A stretch of DNA of 64,000 bases from Hymenobacter sp. J193 (GCF_024700075.1 NZ_JAJONE010000001.1:1550001-1614000); one strand, 5' to 3'. Positions 1-8,176 are shown, numbered from the stretch's first letter. Program-made: numbers and translations. Notes: a model not told the origin generated them from the sequence alone.

Positions 1-12
1 ATGGTTTCTCGT

Positions 13-3000
13 TCATGATACCTGAGCCGCTTCGTGCTGGCCGAAGCCGATGATTCTGTTTACTGGGCCATTTGTCCACTCGTGGCGCAGGGCCGCCGTG
101 CTGGCCGAAATGACCGTCTGCCCGTTGTGGCGCACTGTAAGCTGGTTGTCCTGCGTCACCACGCCGAGGCGGGTAGCGCGGGCGCCGAAGTGCTGCTCAA
201 AAGCCACTACATCTTCCGGAGCCACTGTGGCAACGAAGCGCGAGTGCGACTCCGAGAACAGCTGCGCCGACAGACCTAGGCCAGTAGCGGGCAGTTCCAA
301 ATCGGCGCCAAACCCATGACCAAACGTGGCTTCTGCCAAGGCAACCGCCAGGCCACCATCCGACAGATCGTGGCAAGATTGGATGAGGCCGTTGTCGTTG
401 GCCTGACCCATCAGCGTGTAGAGGGCTTTGGCTTCCTCGAACCGCACTTTAGGTACGTTGGCGCCTAGCTCACCGAAGAGCTGGTAGAACTCCGAGCCGC
501 CCAACTCGTCGTAGGTTTCGCCCAGCAGGTACACCACGTCGTCGGCTTGCTTGAAGTCGGAGGTGACAGTGCGGCGGATATCCTCTATTTTGGCGGTCAT
601 AGAGTACAGGACCGTCGGCGGAACTGAAATCTTCACGCCATCGGCTTTGAAGTCGTTCTTCATCGAATCTTTGCCCGAGGTGAGCGGGATGCAGTAGGCT
701 GCCGTGGCATCGCGCAGGGCTTGGCACATGCGCACCAGCTTGGCCAGCTTGTGCTTGCCATCGGGATTAGTGGTAGGGTCGTACACCGAGTCGGGCACGC
801 AGAAGTTGTCGTTCACCGACCAGAAGTTGCCGTCGCCGTAGCTCAGGTTGGGCAGCTTCCCTCCCACCGCTACAATCTGGCGCACGGCCTCATCAAACGC
901 GCCGGCCGACATATCGTAGGCGTCTATATCTCCAAAGCGGGGCAGGATACCGTTGCTCACGGCTACCCCTTCCCAGCTCTCGAAGTTGAAGCGCACCACA
1001 GCGGCATCCTGCGGGGCCTGCCCGGTTGCGCCCATCAGCGGCTTGATAATGGTGCGTCCTTTCACCTCGTGGTCGTACTGCCGAATTACCGACTCACGGG
1101 AGCAAATGTTGAGGCTGCCCAGCAGCTTAAACAGCACGTCCGTTGTAGAGACGCATAGTTCCGTCTCGTCGTTGCTGAGGTTGTTTGCCCAGGCGGCGCG
1201 GCTGGTGTCGTTCACCGGGGAGACGCAAATATGCGTCTCTACACCGTTCTGCCGAACTTCTATGGCGGGCTCCTGGGCCGTAGGTTTGGTCCACTCGGCT
1301 TCCAGCACTTTGCGCGGCACGCCGTTGTGCAGGAACTCCATATCGATGCGCGCCACCGACTCACCGTCGAAGCGCACGTCGAGGCTGCCATCGGCGGTGA
1401 AGTAGCCGATATCGGTTAGTTCCACTTCCATTTCCTGGCCTAGGGCCATCAGCTCGGCCATCTTCGCGGGCTCCACGGCCAGCGAGAAACGCTCCTGCGA
1501 CTCCGACACGAAGATTTCCCAGGGCCGTAGGCCAGGGTACTTCAGGGGCACTTTTTCCAGCTCCACCACGGCACCACCGCTGATAGTCGCCAGCTCCCCT
1601 ATGGAGGAAGATAAGCCGCCTGCACCATTGTCGGTGCTGCACTTAATCAGGCCGCGACGGGTAGCCAGGATCAGGAAATCCATGGCCAGCTTCTGGGTAA
1701 TCGGCGAGCCAATTTGCACGGCAGTAGCGGGCGAGGTTTCGTCTAGCTCAATAGAGGAGAACGTGGCACCGTGGATACCGTCTTTGCCCACCCGGCCCCC
1801 GGCCATGATGATGCGGTCCTGGGCGTCAATGTTCTTCTCCCACGAGTCGAGGCCAGCTAGTTGCATGGGCATCACGGCACCGGTGCCGCAGTATACCAGC
1901 GGCTTGCCAGCGTAGCGGTCATCGAACACAATGGCGCCGTTCACCGTCGGTACCCCCGACTTGTTGCCGCCATCCTCGATGCCCTTGCGCACACCTTCGA
2001 AAATGCGGCGTGGGTGCAGCTGGTTGCTCAGCAAGGTGCCCGAAAACTCCGGGTTACCGAAGCACAGCACGTTGGTGTTGAACAGCAGCCGCGCACCCCC
2101 AATGCCAGTAGCCAGCGGGTCGCGGTTGTTGCCTAAGATGCCGGTAATAGCTCCACCGTAAGGGTCAATAGCCGAAGGCGAGTTGTGGGTTTCTACCTTC
2201 CACACGAACAACGACTCGGGATTGATGCGCACGGCACCGGCGTTGTCACTGAACACCTTGATCAGCCAGTCGTTGCCGTTGGCGCGGAGCTGGCGGTCTA
2301 CTTCGGAGGTAGCATCTTTGATGTAGGTTTTAAATAAGGAGTCCACTTCAAACTCCTTGCCCGTATCGGCATCCTTATATCTGATAATGGCACTGAACTC
2401 CTTATGCTTGCAGTGCTCCGACCACGTTTGGGCTATGATTTCCAGCTCGCAGTCCGTCGGGTCCTGGGGTAGGCCGGCGGCCTGGCGCTCCTCGGCAATG
2501 CTGGTGTAATGGTCGCGCACGGCGCGCATTTCCTCCAGATTCAGGGCGTAGAGGTTGTCTTTCGACAGCTTCACCAGCTGCTCATCGGAGAGGCCTACCA
2601 GCGGCACCGTGTCCGTAATAGATTCGGCCCCACCACCCGGCCGCGGCGTATAGTCGCGAATCTGGGCTATGAGGCCGACCTCGAAGCGGTTAATCATTTT
2701 GTTGCCGAGCAGGTCTTCGGCTAAGCGGCGCAGACTACTCTCAGGCAGCTCGTGCTCCAGGAAGTAGAGCCGTTTGCTGAAGATGTGCTGGGTATGCGTG
2801 TCCAGCGGCTGGTTCAGGAAGTCACCGAGGGCGTTTTGGGCCGATATGCCTTCGTCGTCGGTTACGCCGGGCAGCTTGGCCACCAGGATGTAGCTTTTGT
2901 ATTCGGCACCGTGGCGGAACTCGTCGAGGGCCACGTCGTGCAGCACGGGGTCCTGGAGGCAGTGGGTGGCGAAGTCGCGCAGTTGCTCGTCGCTCACGGG

Positions 3001-3147
3001 GTAGCGCACCGTGTAGAGGGCGGTGCTTTGCACCCGGCCGGTCGAGAGGCCCAGGTGGCGTTGGGCAGCTTCGGCTACGCGTTGGCCCTCGCCATCGTGT
3101 TGGCCGGGCTTGAGCAGAAGCTGTATGGTTCTTTGGGTAGCGTCCAA
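13..3147 (-). CDS. purL: Phosphoribosylformylglycinamidine synthase, PurS-PurL fusion without amidotransferase domain
   Basis: Converts FGAR to FGAM in purine synthesis in the cytosol. The 1044-residue protein starts with a PurS-like domain (about residues 5-85), then the linker and two AIR-synthase-like halves. Visible motifs are TWSEHCKHK near residue 245, SGKDSMKND near 825 and SCHDLSDGGL near 925. It ends without the glutamine amidotransferase domain of the 1300-residue enterobacterial enzyme, so a separate PurQ is expected elsewhere. The start is a TTG; an in-frame stop lies six codons upstream and no in-frame ATG occurs near it. It follows pyrE on the same strand after a 125-nt gap, so it may belong to the pyr transcript. 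Residues about 635-668 come from a palindromic repeat (1144-1243). Confidence 0.93.
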   Translation of the reverse strand: MDATQRTIQLLLKPGQHDGEGQRVAEAAQRHLGLSTGRVQSTALYTVRYPVSDEQLRDFATHCLQDPVLHDVALDEFRHGAEYKSYILVAKLPGVTDDEGISAQNALGDFLNQPLDTHTQHIFSKRLYFLEHELPESSLRRLAEDLLGNKMINRFEVGLIAQIRDYTPRPGGGAESITDTVPLVGLSDEQLVKLSKDNLYALNLEEMRAVRDHYTSIAEERQAAGLPQDPTDCELEIIAQTWSEHCKHKEFSAIIRYKDADTGKEFEVDSLFKTYIKDATSEVDRQLRANGNDWLIKVFSDNAGAVRINPESLFVWKVETHNSPSAIDPYGGAITGILGNNRDPLATGIGGARLLFNTNVLCFGNPEFSGTLLSNQLHPRRIFEGVRKGIEDGGNKSGVPTVNGAIVFDDRYAGKPLVYCGTGAVMPMQLAGLDSWEKNIDAQDRIIMAGGRVGKDGIHGATFSSIELDETSPATAVQIGSPITQKLAMDFLILATRRGLIKCSTDNGAGGLSSSIGELATISGGAVVELEKVPLKYPGLRPWEIFVSESQERFSLAVEPAKMAELMALGQEMEVELTDIGYFTADGSLDVRFDGESVARIDMEFLHNGVPRKVLEAEWTKPTAQEPAIEVRQNGVETHICVSPVNDTSRAAWANNLSNDETELCVSTTDVLFKLLGSLNICSRESVIRQYDHEVKGRTIIKPLMGATGQAPQDAAVVRFNFESWEGVAVSNGILPRFGDIDAYDMSAGAFDEAVRQIVAVGGKLPNLSYGDGNFWSVNDNFCVPDSVYDPTTNPDGKHKLAKLVRMCQALRDATAAYCIPLTSGKDSMKNDFKADGVKISVPPTVLYSMTAKIEDIRRTVTSDFKQADDVVYLLGETYDELGGSEFYQLFGELGANVPKVRFEEAKALYTLMGQANDNGLIQSCHDLSDGGLAVALAEATFGHGFGADLELPATGLGLSAQLFSESHSRFVATVAPEDVVAFEQHFGARATRLGVVTQDNQLTVRHNGQTVISASTAALRHEWTNGPVNRIIGFGQHEAAQVS
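1144..1243. repeat. Palindromic interspersed element inside purL
   Basis: A perfect 14-bp inverted repeat (TGTAGAGACGCATA at 1144-1157, its complement at 1230-1243) bounds 100 bp. Each end is itself a small hairpin: GAGACG/CGTCTC at 1148-1167 and GAGACGCA/TGCGTCTC at 1220-1239. The element lies wholly inside purL and is read through in frame. The same end sequence recurs at 35553-35640 between genes, with a different middle. It behaves like a miniature or REP-like element; no transposase is attached. Confidence 0.75.
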
Positions 3148-3272
3148 AAGAGGGAGGTTTGTCTATTTTTCGGGTTTCCCACGCTGAGGCGACTGTGCCA
3201 CCGTGAGGAAGCATACCCGCGCAGGGTACGCCGAAAATGCCTTGCCGCAGCGCCGGTTGCGCCGCAGTAGGT

Positions 3273-3896
3273 TCAAGAAAACGCTTTATCGGGCCGACTG
3301 CCCGGTTTCACCACCGGAATACCTGCCCGGCACAGCGGGCAATCATCGGGTGCGTAGGTAGCCGCCGTAACCGGCAGCAGGGCAAAGTTCGGGAAATTCA
3401 GCGCAGCATTCCCACCCGTGCGGTCAATTAAACTGGCCACGGCCAAAACTTTTGCGCCCAGACCTTCCAGCACCCGCGCTACCTCGTTGGTGCTCTTGCC
3501 GGTAGTCACTACGTCCTCGGCAATAACAATGGTCTGGCCGGGCTCGATGGTAAAGCCCCTTCGCAAGGTCATCTGCCCCGAATCGTCGCGCTCGGTGAAG
3601 ATGCCGGGCACGCCCAGCTGCCGGGCCAGCTCGTAGCCAATTACCACGCCGCCCATAGCCGGGCCCACCACCACATCGGGCTGCAAACCGGCCTGCTGAA
3701 TCTGCCGGGCCAGCTCCGCAGCCGCTGGAGCTGCCAGGTCAGGGCGACGCAGAAACCGGGCGCACTGCACGTAGGTATCAGAATGCAGGCCCGAGGAAAG
3801 GCGGAAGTGGCCGCGCAGCAGCGCGTCTTCTTGGAGCAGTTGCTGCTCTAGCGCTTCGGAGGTGAAGGTGCTTGAGGTGGAAGTCAAGGGTAGCAC
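3273..3896 (-). CDS. pyrE: Orotate phosphoribosyltransferase
   Basis: Joins orotate and PRPP to give OMP, the fifth step of UMP synthesis. The 207-residue length is normal for the family. The PRPP-binding loop reads VIAEDVVTTGKST near residues 118-131, preceded by the PAMGGV segment typical of PyrE. The C-terminus has a CPLC cysteine pair, as in many Bacteroidota homologues. The start is a GTG at 3896; no in-frame ATG is available upstream. It follows pyrF after 64 nt and precedes purL, so it sits inside a pyrimidine/purine block on the minus strand. Confidence 0.95.
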   Translation of the reverse strand: MLPLTSTSSTFTSEALEQQLLQEDALLRGHFRLSSGLHSDTYVQCARFLRRPDLAAPAAAELARQIQQAGLQPDVVVGPAMGGVVIGYELARQLGVPGIFTERDDSGQMTLRRGFTIEPGQTIVIAEDVVTTGKSTNEVARVLEGLGAKVLAVASLIDRTGGNAALNFPNFALLPVTAATYAPDDCPLCRAGIPVVKPGSRPDKAFS

Positions 3897-3960
3897 TCTA
3901 TTATATAAGGTTTGGAAAGTCTTCTTTGATGGAACGCCATGCTGAGCATGACGGGCTGGA

Positions 3961-4722
3961 TTACGCCGTTACGGGCCGGAACCGATTGATCTGCTCTACC
4001 AGCTCCCTCGCCGTTGCGCCGGCATCAGCTGCTTGCCATAACACGCGTGACGTATTAATAAGAAGTCCGGAGCCGTCGGGGCGGAGGCCTGCTTTCAGCG
4101 TGGCCTGCAGGTCGCCGCCCTGGGCGCCTACGCCGGGCACCAGAAACCACTGCCCGGGGCAAAGTGTACGCAGGCGGCCTACGGCCTCGGCGTTGGTGGC
4201 CCCTACTACCAATCCGATACCCCCGATTTCAGAATCCAGGCGGCTGGCTACTTTGGCTACCCCATCGGCCAGGGAGCCGCCCCGGGTCAGGGCCATGTCC
4301 TGCATGGAGTACTGTGACTTGTTGGACGTTTTGGCCAGCACAAACACTAGCTTGTCTTCCCGCACAAACGGCCGCACTGCGTCGTCGCCCATGTAGGGGT
4401 TTACCGTCACGCCGTCGGCGCCTACCACATCGTAGGCGAAGCGGGCGTAGTGGTCGGCGGTGTTGGCTATGTCGCCAAACTTGCCGTCCAGAATCACCGG
4501 AATGTCTTTCGGTATGCGCTGCACAGTTTCCTTCAGCAGCTGTACCCCGTTTTCCCGGCTCAGAAAGAAGGCCAGGTTGGGCTTGAAGGCGGCGGCATAA
4601 GCATGAGTCTGGTCGATGACTTCGGCCAGGCGGCGGGCTACTTGGGCGTCGTCGCCCACTGGGTCAAGGCCGACGCAGAGCAGGGAGTTAGCGGATCCAG
4701 TGCGGTGAATGAGCTTTTGCAT
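3961..4722 (-). CDS. pyrF: Orotidine 5'-phosphate decarboxylase, type 2
   Basis: Decarboxylates OMP to UMP. The motif ILDGKFGDIANT near residues 75-86 holds the catalytic Asp-Lys-Asp set and is the form seen in the PyrF subfamily 2 (about 270 residues) rather than the short E. coli type. Other family segments are CVGLDPV near the N-terminus and FLVPGVGAQGGD near the phosphate-binding end. The frame is open further upstream, but the ATG at 4722 begins MQKLIHRT, just where the family starts, and gives 253 residues. It lies 70 nt behind the pyrD-like gene and 64 nt ahead of pyrE. Confidence 0.93.
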   Translation of the reverse strand: MQKLIHRTGSANSLLCVGLDPVGDDAQVARRLAEVIDQTHAYAAAFKPNLAFFLSRENGVQLLKETVQRIPKDIPVILDGKFGDIANTADHYARFAYDVVGADGVTVNPYMGDDAVRPFVREDKLVFVLAKTSNKSQYSMQDMALTRGGSLADGVAKVASRLDSEIGGIGLVVGATNAEAVGRLRTLCPGQWFLVPGVGAQGGDLQATLKAGLRPDGSGLLINTSRVLWQAADAGATARELVEQINRFRPVTA

Positions 4723-4792
4723 GGGTGGAAAGATGTGCGAGGTGTGCGAATCAAGTGAAAATAGGAAACGGAAAGATAGTCCGGGCCAGGTT

Positions 4793-5671
4793 TTATTGGC
4801 CTGAAAAATTTGCCTCATTCCACGCATTTTCCGCGCTGAAGGAGGTTCCGCATTCAGCAGCCAGGCGCGCCGAGAGGCCGGGCTCCAGCCATTCACCGCT
4901 GGCCACCTGCACGGCCGAGGCACCGCACCGCAGGTAGTCCGTCACGTGGCTGGCCGTAAACACGCCCCCCGTACCGATGATAGGCAGGGCGATTCGGTCA
5001 TCGTGGGCCAGCTCCCACACGCAGCGCAGGGCCACGGGGCGGAGCGCTTCGCCCGAAAGACCACCGGCTACGGGTGCAGCGGTAGCATCGTCGGGTAGGT
5101 GCAGGGCTTTGAGCAGGTTGGTAGCGGCCAGGGCCGTAGCACCGCCTTCCTGCGCGCCCAGGGCCAGACCCCGGATGTGCTCGGGCCAGGGCGGCAGCTT
5201 CACTATAATGGCAGCCTCGGGGCCCAACTCGTTGCGCACGGCCTGGGTGGCGTCGCGCACAAACCGGGCGGTTAGCTCCCCGCCTTTTTCGGTATCGGGC
5301 TGAGCTATGTAGACCTCTACGCCCGCAATCTGGCCGCCAACTTCCCGCGCCAGAAAGCGCGCAATTTTGCGGAAGCCGGGAATGCCGGGTGCGGTAATAC
5401 TCACCAGCACCGGCACGCCGTAGCTAAGCAGGTGAGGCAAATGCTCCTGCACCAGAATTTCGGCGCTTTCGGTGCGCATGTTGGTAGCGTTGAGCAGGGT
5501 TTGCTCGTTCACCTGCCAGATACCTTCCTCGTACAGCCCGGGCCGGGGCTCCATCGTCACGGTGCGGGTGAAAATGGCGCCCAGCCGCTCGTAGGCAGGT
5601 CCGGCGGGCAGCTGCCACGGCGCGGCGGCCAGGCAAACGGGGCTTTGCAAAGTAAGAGTGCCGAGTTGCAT
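4793..5671 (-). CDS. Class 1 dihydroorotate dehydrogenase-like flavoprotein lacking the catalytic Cys loop
   Basis: A 292-residue TIM-barrel protein of the class 1 DHODH family, first gene of the pyrF-pyrE block. Family features present are FTRTVTMEPRPG near residue 35, VKLPPW near 165, GGLSGEALRP near 208 and the phosphate-binding PIIGTGGV near 232. Two expected features are missing. The FMN/orotate loop (usually NAIGLQN) reads NATNMRTE, and the catalytic loop (usually N-x-SCPN in class 1B) reads VYIAQPDTEKGG, so the base cysteine is gone. It may be inactive on dihydroorotate, use another base, or act on another substrate, with a class 2 PyrD encoded elsewhere. Fold sure, function not. Confidence 0.75.
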   Translation of the reverse strand: MQLGTLTLQSPVCLAAAPWQLPAGPAYERLGAIFTRTVTMEPRPGLYEEGIWQVNEQTLLNATNMRTESAEILVQEHLPHLLSYGVPVLVSITAPGIPGFRKIARFLAREVGGQIAGVEVYIAQPDTEKGGELTARFVRDATQAVRNELGPEAAIIVKLPPWPEHIRGLALGAQEGGATALAATNLLKALHLPDDATAAPVAGGLSGEALRPVALRCVWELAHDDRIALPIIGTGGVFTASHVTDYLRCGASAVQVASGEWLEPGLSARLAAECGTSFSAENAWNEANFSGQ

Positions 5672-5848
5672 GGAAGTTGTTGCTTAGAAAATGAAGACTA
5701 GTAGTAGCCGGCGGTGCTTTCGGGTGGCCCGCTTGCCCGGACCTTCACCAATTACCTCTGATTCAGAGTTCCGAACCAGAACCGCCCTTCCCTATTGGCG
5801 GGTAGGACTACCGCAACGAGCCTGGTGGGCCGGACTGAAAAGCAAAGT

Positions 5849-5867
5849 GCCCAGCACGAGGCCGGGC
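5849..5867 (-). terminator. Hairpin after the small gene at 5884-6105
   Basis: On the minus strand GCCCGGC and GCTGGGC pair around a 5-nt loop; the one non-Watson-Crick position is G-U in the minus RNA but A-C in the plus RNA, which points to minus-strand use. ACTTTGCTTTT follows. It sits 17 nt past the stop of the small gene and would separate it from the pyr block. Confidence 0.5.
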
Positions 5868-5883
5868 GCTTTGAGAGTCAGAA

Positions 5884-6105
5884 CTAGATAACGTTGGTGC
5901 GGTTGATCAGGTAGGGCACGCAGTCACGGATGTCTTTCTGACCGAGGATGACCTGCGCTACTACACTCACACTGTGCGGCGTGTTGAGGATGGCGACGAA
6001 GCCTTCCGAATCCACATACTTGTGGGAGCAGCGCACACCGCGGGTAGCGGCAGGAGCGGCGGCTACCATCTGTTGAGCGAGGATAGTGTTGTCATTCACG
6101 GGCAT
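5884..6105 (-). CDS. Small hypothetical protein, 73 residues
   Basis: I do not recognise this protein. The frame shows codon use like its neighbours, has no good competitor on the other strand, and is followed by a hairpin. The ATG at 6105 (MPVNDNTILAQQ) is chosen; an ATG at 6111 and a GTG at 6144 are also in frame. The product has no signal peptide or membrane segment and contains two cysteines. The body (HKYVDSEGFVAILNTPHSV) looks like a compact soluble domain. It lies upstream of the pyrD-like gene with a 212-nt gap that holds no other frame. Confidence 0.5.
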   Translation of the reverse strand: MPVNDNTILAQQMVAAAPAATRGVRCSHKYVDSEGFVAILNTPHSVSVVAQVILGQKDIRDCVPYLINRTNVI

Positions 6106-6180
6106 TACCATTGTATGGATGAAGGCAGAGAAATGGTCGTGCACAGCTTGCGCGAGGTTTCAACCGACCCGGTTAGGCAC

Positions 6181-6208
6181 AAAAAAACCGCTTCAAAAAC
6201 AGAAGCGG
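6181..6208 (-). terminator. Minus-strand intrinsic terminator
   Basis: CCGCTTC and GAAGCGG form a 7-bp stem with a 7-nt loop, followed on the minus strand by seven T. It ends some transcript that comes from the AT-rich region to its right, where no convincing gene is seen, or insulates the gene at 5884-6105. Confidence 0.7.
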
Positions 6209-6786
6209 CAAAACGGGAAAATCCTGAAAAAACAAAAGAGCCAATGTGGCAAAAGACCTTCCGGTCTCTTCGCAGAACAGCTTTATACTGAGCCCCGCAC
6301 TTCATCAGTTTTGCTGGATAAGGTGAAGCATGCGACAAAGCTACGGATAGTTTTTTACGCCGCAATACTGCCGTAACATTAAGTTTTGTTTGCCAACATA
6401 TTGCACTGCGTCTTTCTGTTGCTTGCCTACAACTAAGTACCTTGCGCGCCATCATCCTACTTATATAGCTGATTTATAATGATATGCGCGCACAGCATAT
6501 TTTCATAATACCATCTTCTCATGAAGATTTCACTATTCAATTGAACTAAGAAAAATAGAGTGGCCTGATAAGCTTCCTCAGTAAGAACTACTTCTCCAAG
6601 CTTCTGTGACAATGCCGAAAAACAGCCTAAAGTAGATAAACAAAGCGTTTTTTTCCTATGCCACGGCTTATCTGAGCGTCCTGTGAGACAGCACACACCA
6701 AGGCCTGAATACTGTTAAAACACAATTTTCTTGCAACTTAACAAACCAATAACGTGCTTTGGAATGTTCAACAATGCGAAAGCCTG
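6209..6786. other. AT-rich stretch without a confident gene
   Basis: GC content drops clearly here compared with the flanks. Minus-strand frames are open at 6457-6696 and 6105-6455, but their composition and predicted proteins look random. Two short minus-strand hairpins (AGACC/GGTCT near 6255-6268 and GCCA/TGGC near 6240-6250) stand just before the terminator at 6181, so a small RNA is possible but not shown. Confidence 0.4.
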
Positions 6787-6794
6787 TAATTTTG
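6787..6794 (+). promoter_or_regulatory. Bacteroidota -7 box for the DUF4468 gene
   Basis: TAATTTTG matches the TAnnTTTG consensus 55 nt ahead of the ATG at 6849. The best -33 element (TTTG at 6758-6761) is 25 nt away, longer than the usual 19-20, so the call is moderate. Confidence 0.45.
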
Positions 6795-6848
6795 CGCTGA
6801 GTTCTACGCATCCCGCCCTGCCTTATTTCGGTTCCCTTGTCCGTCGCC

Positions 6849-7361
6849 ATGAAAAAAACTTTATTCACCGTGGTTGCCGCAGCCCTGCTGACGGTTTCCA
6901 CAGGCCACGTCCTGGCCCAAAACCACGAGCCCCTGCAGTACGCTGAAACCGTAGCCGCGCCCGAGCCGGGCAAAGCCGCCTTGTTCGGTCGGGCCGCCGA
7001 GTGGGTAGACAAGCGCTTTGCTTTTGGCCCTACTTCCGATGTGGTTAACAACGCAGCCACGGGCACCCTGCGCATCACCGGCACCGCCAAAGTGCAGCCG
7101 GTTTCCTCGTCCGGCAAAAACGAAGAGCGGGCCGTCCGGTTCGACTTCACTTTCCACTGCACCGACCAGGGCTACGATTACCGGGTAGACAACTTCCGTT
7201 ACATTGCCGACCCGGCCAACCCCACGGAGCTGGTGCTGCTGGAAGAGTACGTAACCCAGCTAAGCCTGCAAAAAGCCACGGTAAAGACCCACAACGACCG
7301 ACGGCTGCGGGCCCAGGCTATGTCGCTGGCCAGTGAGGTTGCCATGGCGTTTCGCTCTTAG
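6849..7361 (+). CDS. Secreted DUF4468-like protein, 3' end truncated by an IS element
   Basis: The ATG at 6849 opens MKKTLFTVVAAALLTVSTG, a signal peptide with cleavage after VLAQ. The remainder fits the DUF4468 (TBP-like fold) family of exported Bacteroidota proteins: a GTLRITGTAKV strand, then FDFTFHCTDQGYDYRVDNFRYI. The family's role is unknown. The present stop TAG at 7359-7361 takes its TA from the target site and its G from the first base of the inserted IS. Joining the flanks and removing one TTA copy continues the frame through TAC ATG AAC for 21 more codons to a TAG at 8241. The protein has thus lost its last 21 residues. Confidence 0.75.
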   Translation: MKKTLFTVVAAALLTVSTGHVLAQNHEPLQYAETVAAPEPGKAALFGRAAEWVDKRFAFGPTSDVVNNAATGTLRITGTAKVQPVSSSGKNEERAVRFDFTFHCTDQGYDYRVDNFRYIADPANPTELVLLEEYVTQLSLQKATVKTHNDRRLRAQAMSLASEVAMAFRS

Positions 7362-7378
7362 AAGCTGTTTAAGTTAGC
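7361..7378 (+). repeat. Left terminal inverted repeat of the IS
   Basis: GAAGCTGTTTAAGTTAGC, identical to the complement of 8159-8176. TTA immediately outside is the left copy of the target duplication. Confidence 0.92.
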
Positions 7379-7392
7379 GAGTAGCTTTGGGG

Positions 7393-7710
7393 ATGCAGCA
7401 AAAGCGTTACAGTTCGGATCTAACGGAGCGTCAGTGGGCAAAGCTGGCGCCGTTGCTGGTGGTGCAGCGCACGAGCAAGTGGCCGTTGCGAGCGGTAGTA
7501 AACGGCATTTTCTACGTGCTCAAGAACGGCTGCGTGTGGCGCGACGTGCCGGCGGACTTTCCACCCTGGCCGACGGTGTACTACTATTTCACCAAGTGGA
7601 CAGCGGATGGCAGCTGGCAACGGGTCAGTGCTTGTTTGACGATTGAGGCCCGGGAGCGGGCAAAAAAAATGCCCAGCCCACCGAGGCCATCCTCGACAGC
7701 CAAAGCGTGA
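7393..7710 (+). CDS. IS5-family transposase, first frame (OrfA)
   Basis: The 105-residue product from ATG 7393 contains the N-terminal DUF4096-like domain of IS5/IS427 transposases: LTERQWAKLAPLL, then the core NGIFYVLKNGCVWRDVPADFPPW and YYYFTKW. After residue 92 the frame crosses a run of eight A (7662-7669) and soon becomes meaningless (MPSPPRP), while the catalytic part continues in the -1 frame. The full enzyme is therefore expected from a -1 shift or transcript slippage at the A8 run. A TTG three codons-minus-one upstream at 7387 is a less likely start. Confidence 0.85.
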   Translation: MQQKRYSSDLTERQWAKLAPLLVVQRTSKWPLRAVVNGIFYVLKNGCVWRDVPADFPPWPTVYYYFTKWTADGSWQRVSACLTIEARERAKKMPSPPRPSSTAKA

Positions 7711-8168
7711 AAAACACGGCCACCAGTACGCGTTGCGTGGGCTACGACGCGGGCAAATGCATCAAGGGCCGCAAGCGCTTTTTCCTGGTGGATACGCTGG
7801 GCAACCTGCTCGCCTGCTGCGTGGTCGCCGCCCACTGCCACGACGGCGCCAGCACGGCCCGCTTCTGGGACGCACTGGCGCTGGACAACGAACTACTTGA
7901 CCGGCTGCAGATCGTGTTCGTGGACGGCGGCTTTGGCCGCTGCTTTCGCCAGCACCTGGCGGGCCGGGGTGTACTGGCGCAGGTACCCAAGGGCGTAGTG
8001 GCCGACAAAGGCCGTTTTTTTATCCACACCAAGCGCTGGGTGGTGGAGCGCAGCATTGCCTGGGCCGGCAACAACCGCCGCTTGGCCAAAGACTACGAAC
8101 GGAAAACGCAGCATGCCAACGCCTGGCTCTACCTAGCCAACATCCGACGACTCACCAAGCTAACTTAA
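7662..8168 (+). CDS. IS5-family transposase, catalytic frame (OrfB), reached by -1 frameshift
   Basis: Read in the -1 frame from the A8 run, the sequence gives AILDSQSVK with the first catalytic Asp, VDGGFGR with the second, and RWVVERSIAWAGNNRRL with the catalytic Glu, the DDE set of the IS5 family. A GTG at 7707 could start a separate OrfB, but that start would leave out the first Asp, so a fused product is the likely active enzyme. It ends LANIRRLTKLT just inside the right inverted repeat. No internal stop or damage is seen. Confidence 0.85.
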   Translation, partial: KKNAQPTEAILDSQSVKNTATSTRCVGYDAGKCIKGRKRFFLVDTLGNLLACCVVAAHCHDGASTARFWDALALDNELLDRLQIVFVDGGFGRCFRQHLAGRGVLAQVPKGVVADKGRFFIHTKRWVVERSIAWAGNNRRLAKDYERKTQHANAWLYLANIRRLTKLT

Positions 8169-8176
8169 ACAGCTTC
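8159..8176 (-). repeat. Right terminal inverted repeat of the IS
   Basis: GCTAACTTAAACAGCTTC, complement of the left end. It overlaps the last codons and stop of the transposase frame. TTA outside it (8177-8179) is the right copy of the target duplication. Confidence 0.92.

Larger units (their letters stand above)
7361..8176 (+). mobile_element. IS5-family insertion sequence, 816 bp, complete
   Basis: Perfect 18-bp terminal inverted repeats (GAAGCTGTTTAAGTTAGC and its complement) bound two overlapping transposase frames. A 3-bp TTA target duplication lies at 7358-7360 and 8177-8179. Length, two-frame layout and end sequence fit the IS427-like group of the IS5 family. It looks recent: ends, duplication and DDE residues are all intact. 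Confidence 0.9.

Noticed and set aside
5672..5883. Pyrimidine attenuator or riboswitch ahead of the pyrD-like gene
   Set aside because: Only the hairpin of the preceding small gene is clear; no known riboswitch core and no leader peptide were seen.
6457..6696. 79-codon frame on the minus strand in the AT-rich gap
   Set aside because: Composition unlike real genes here, no family features, no start context.
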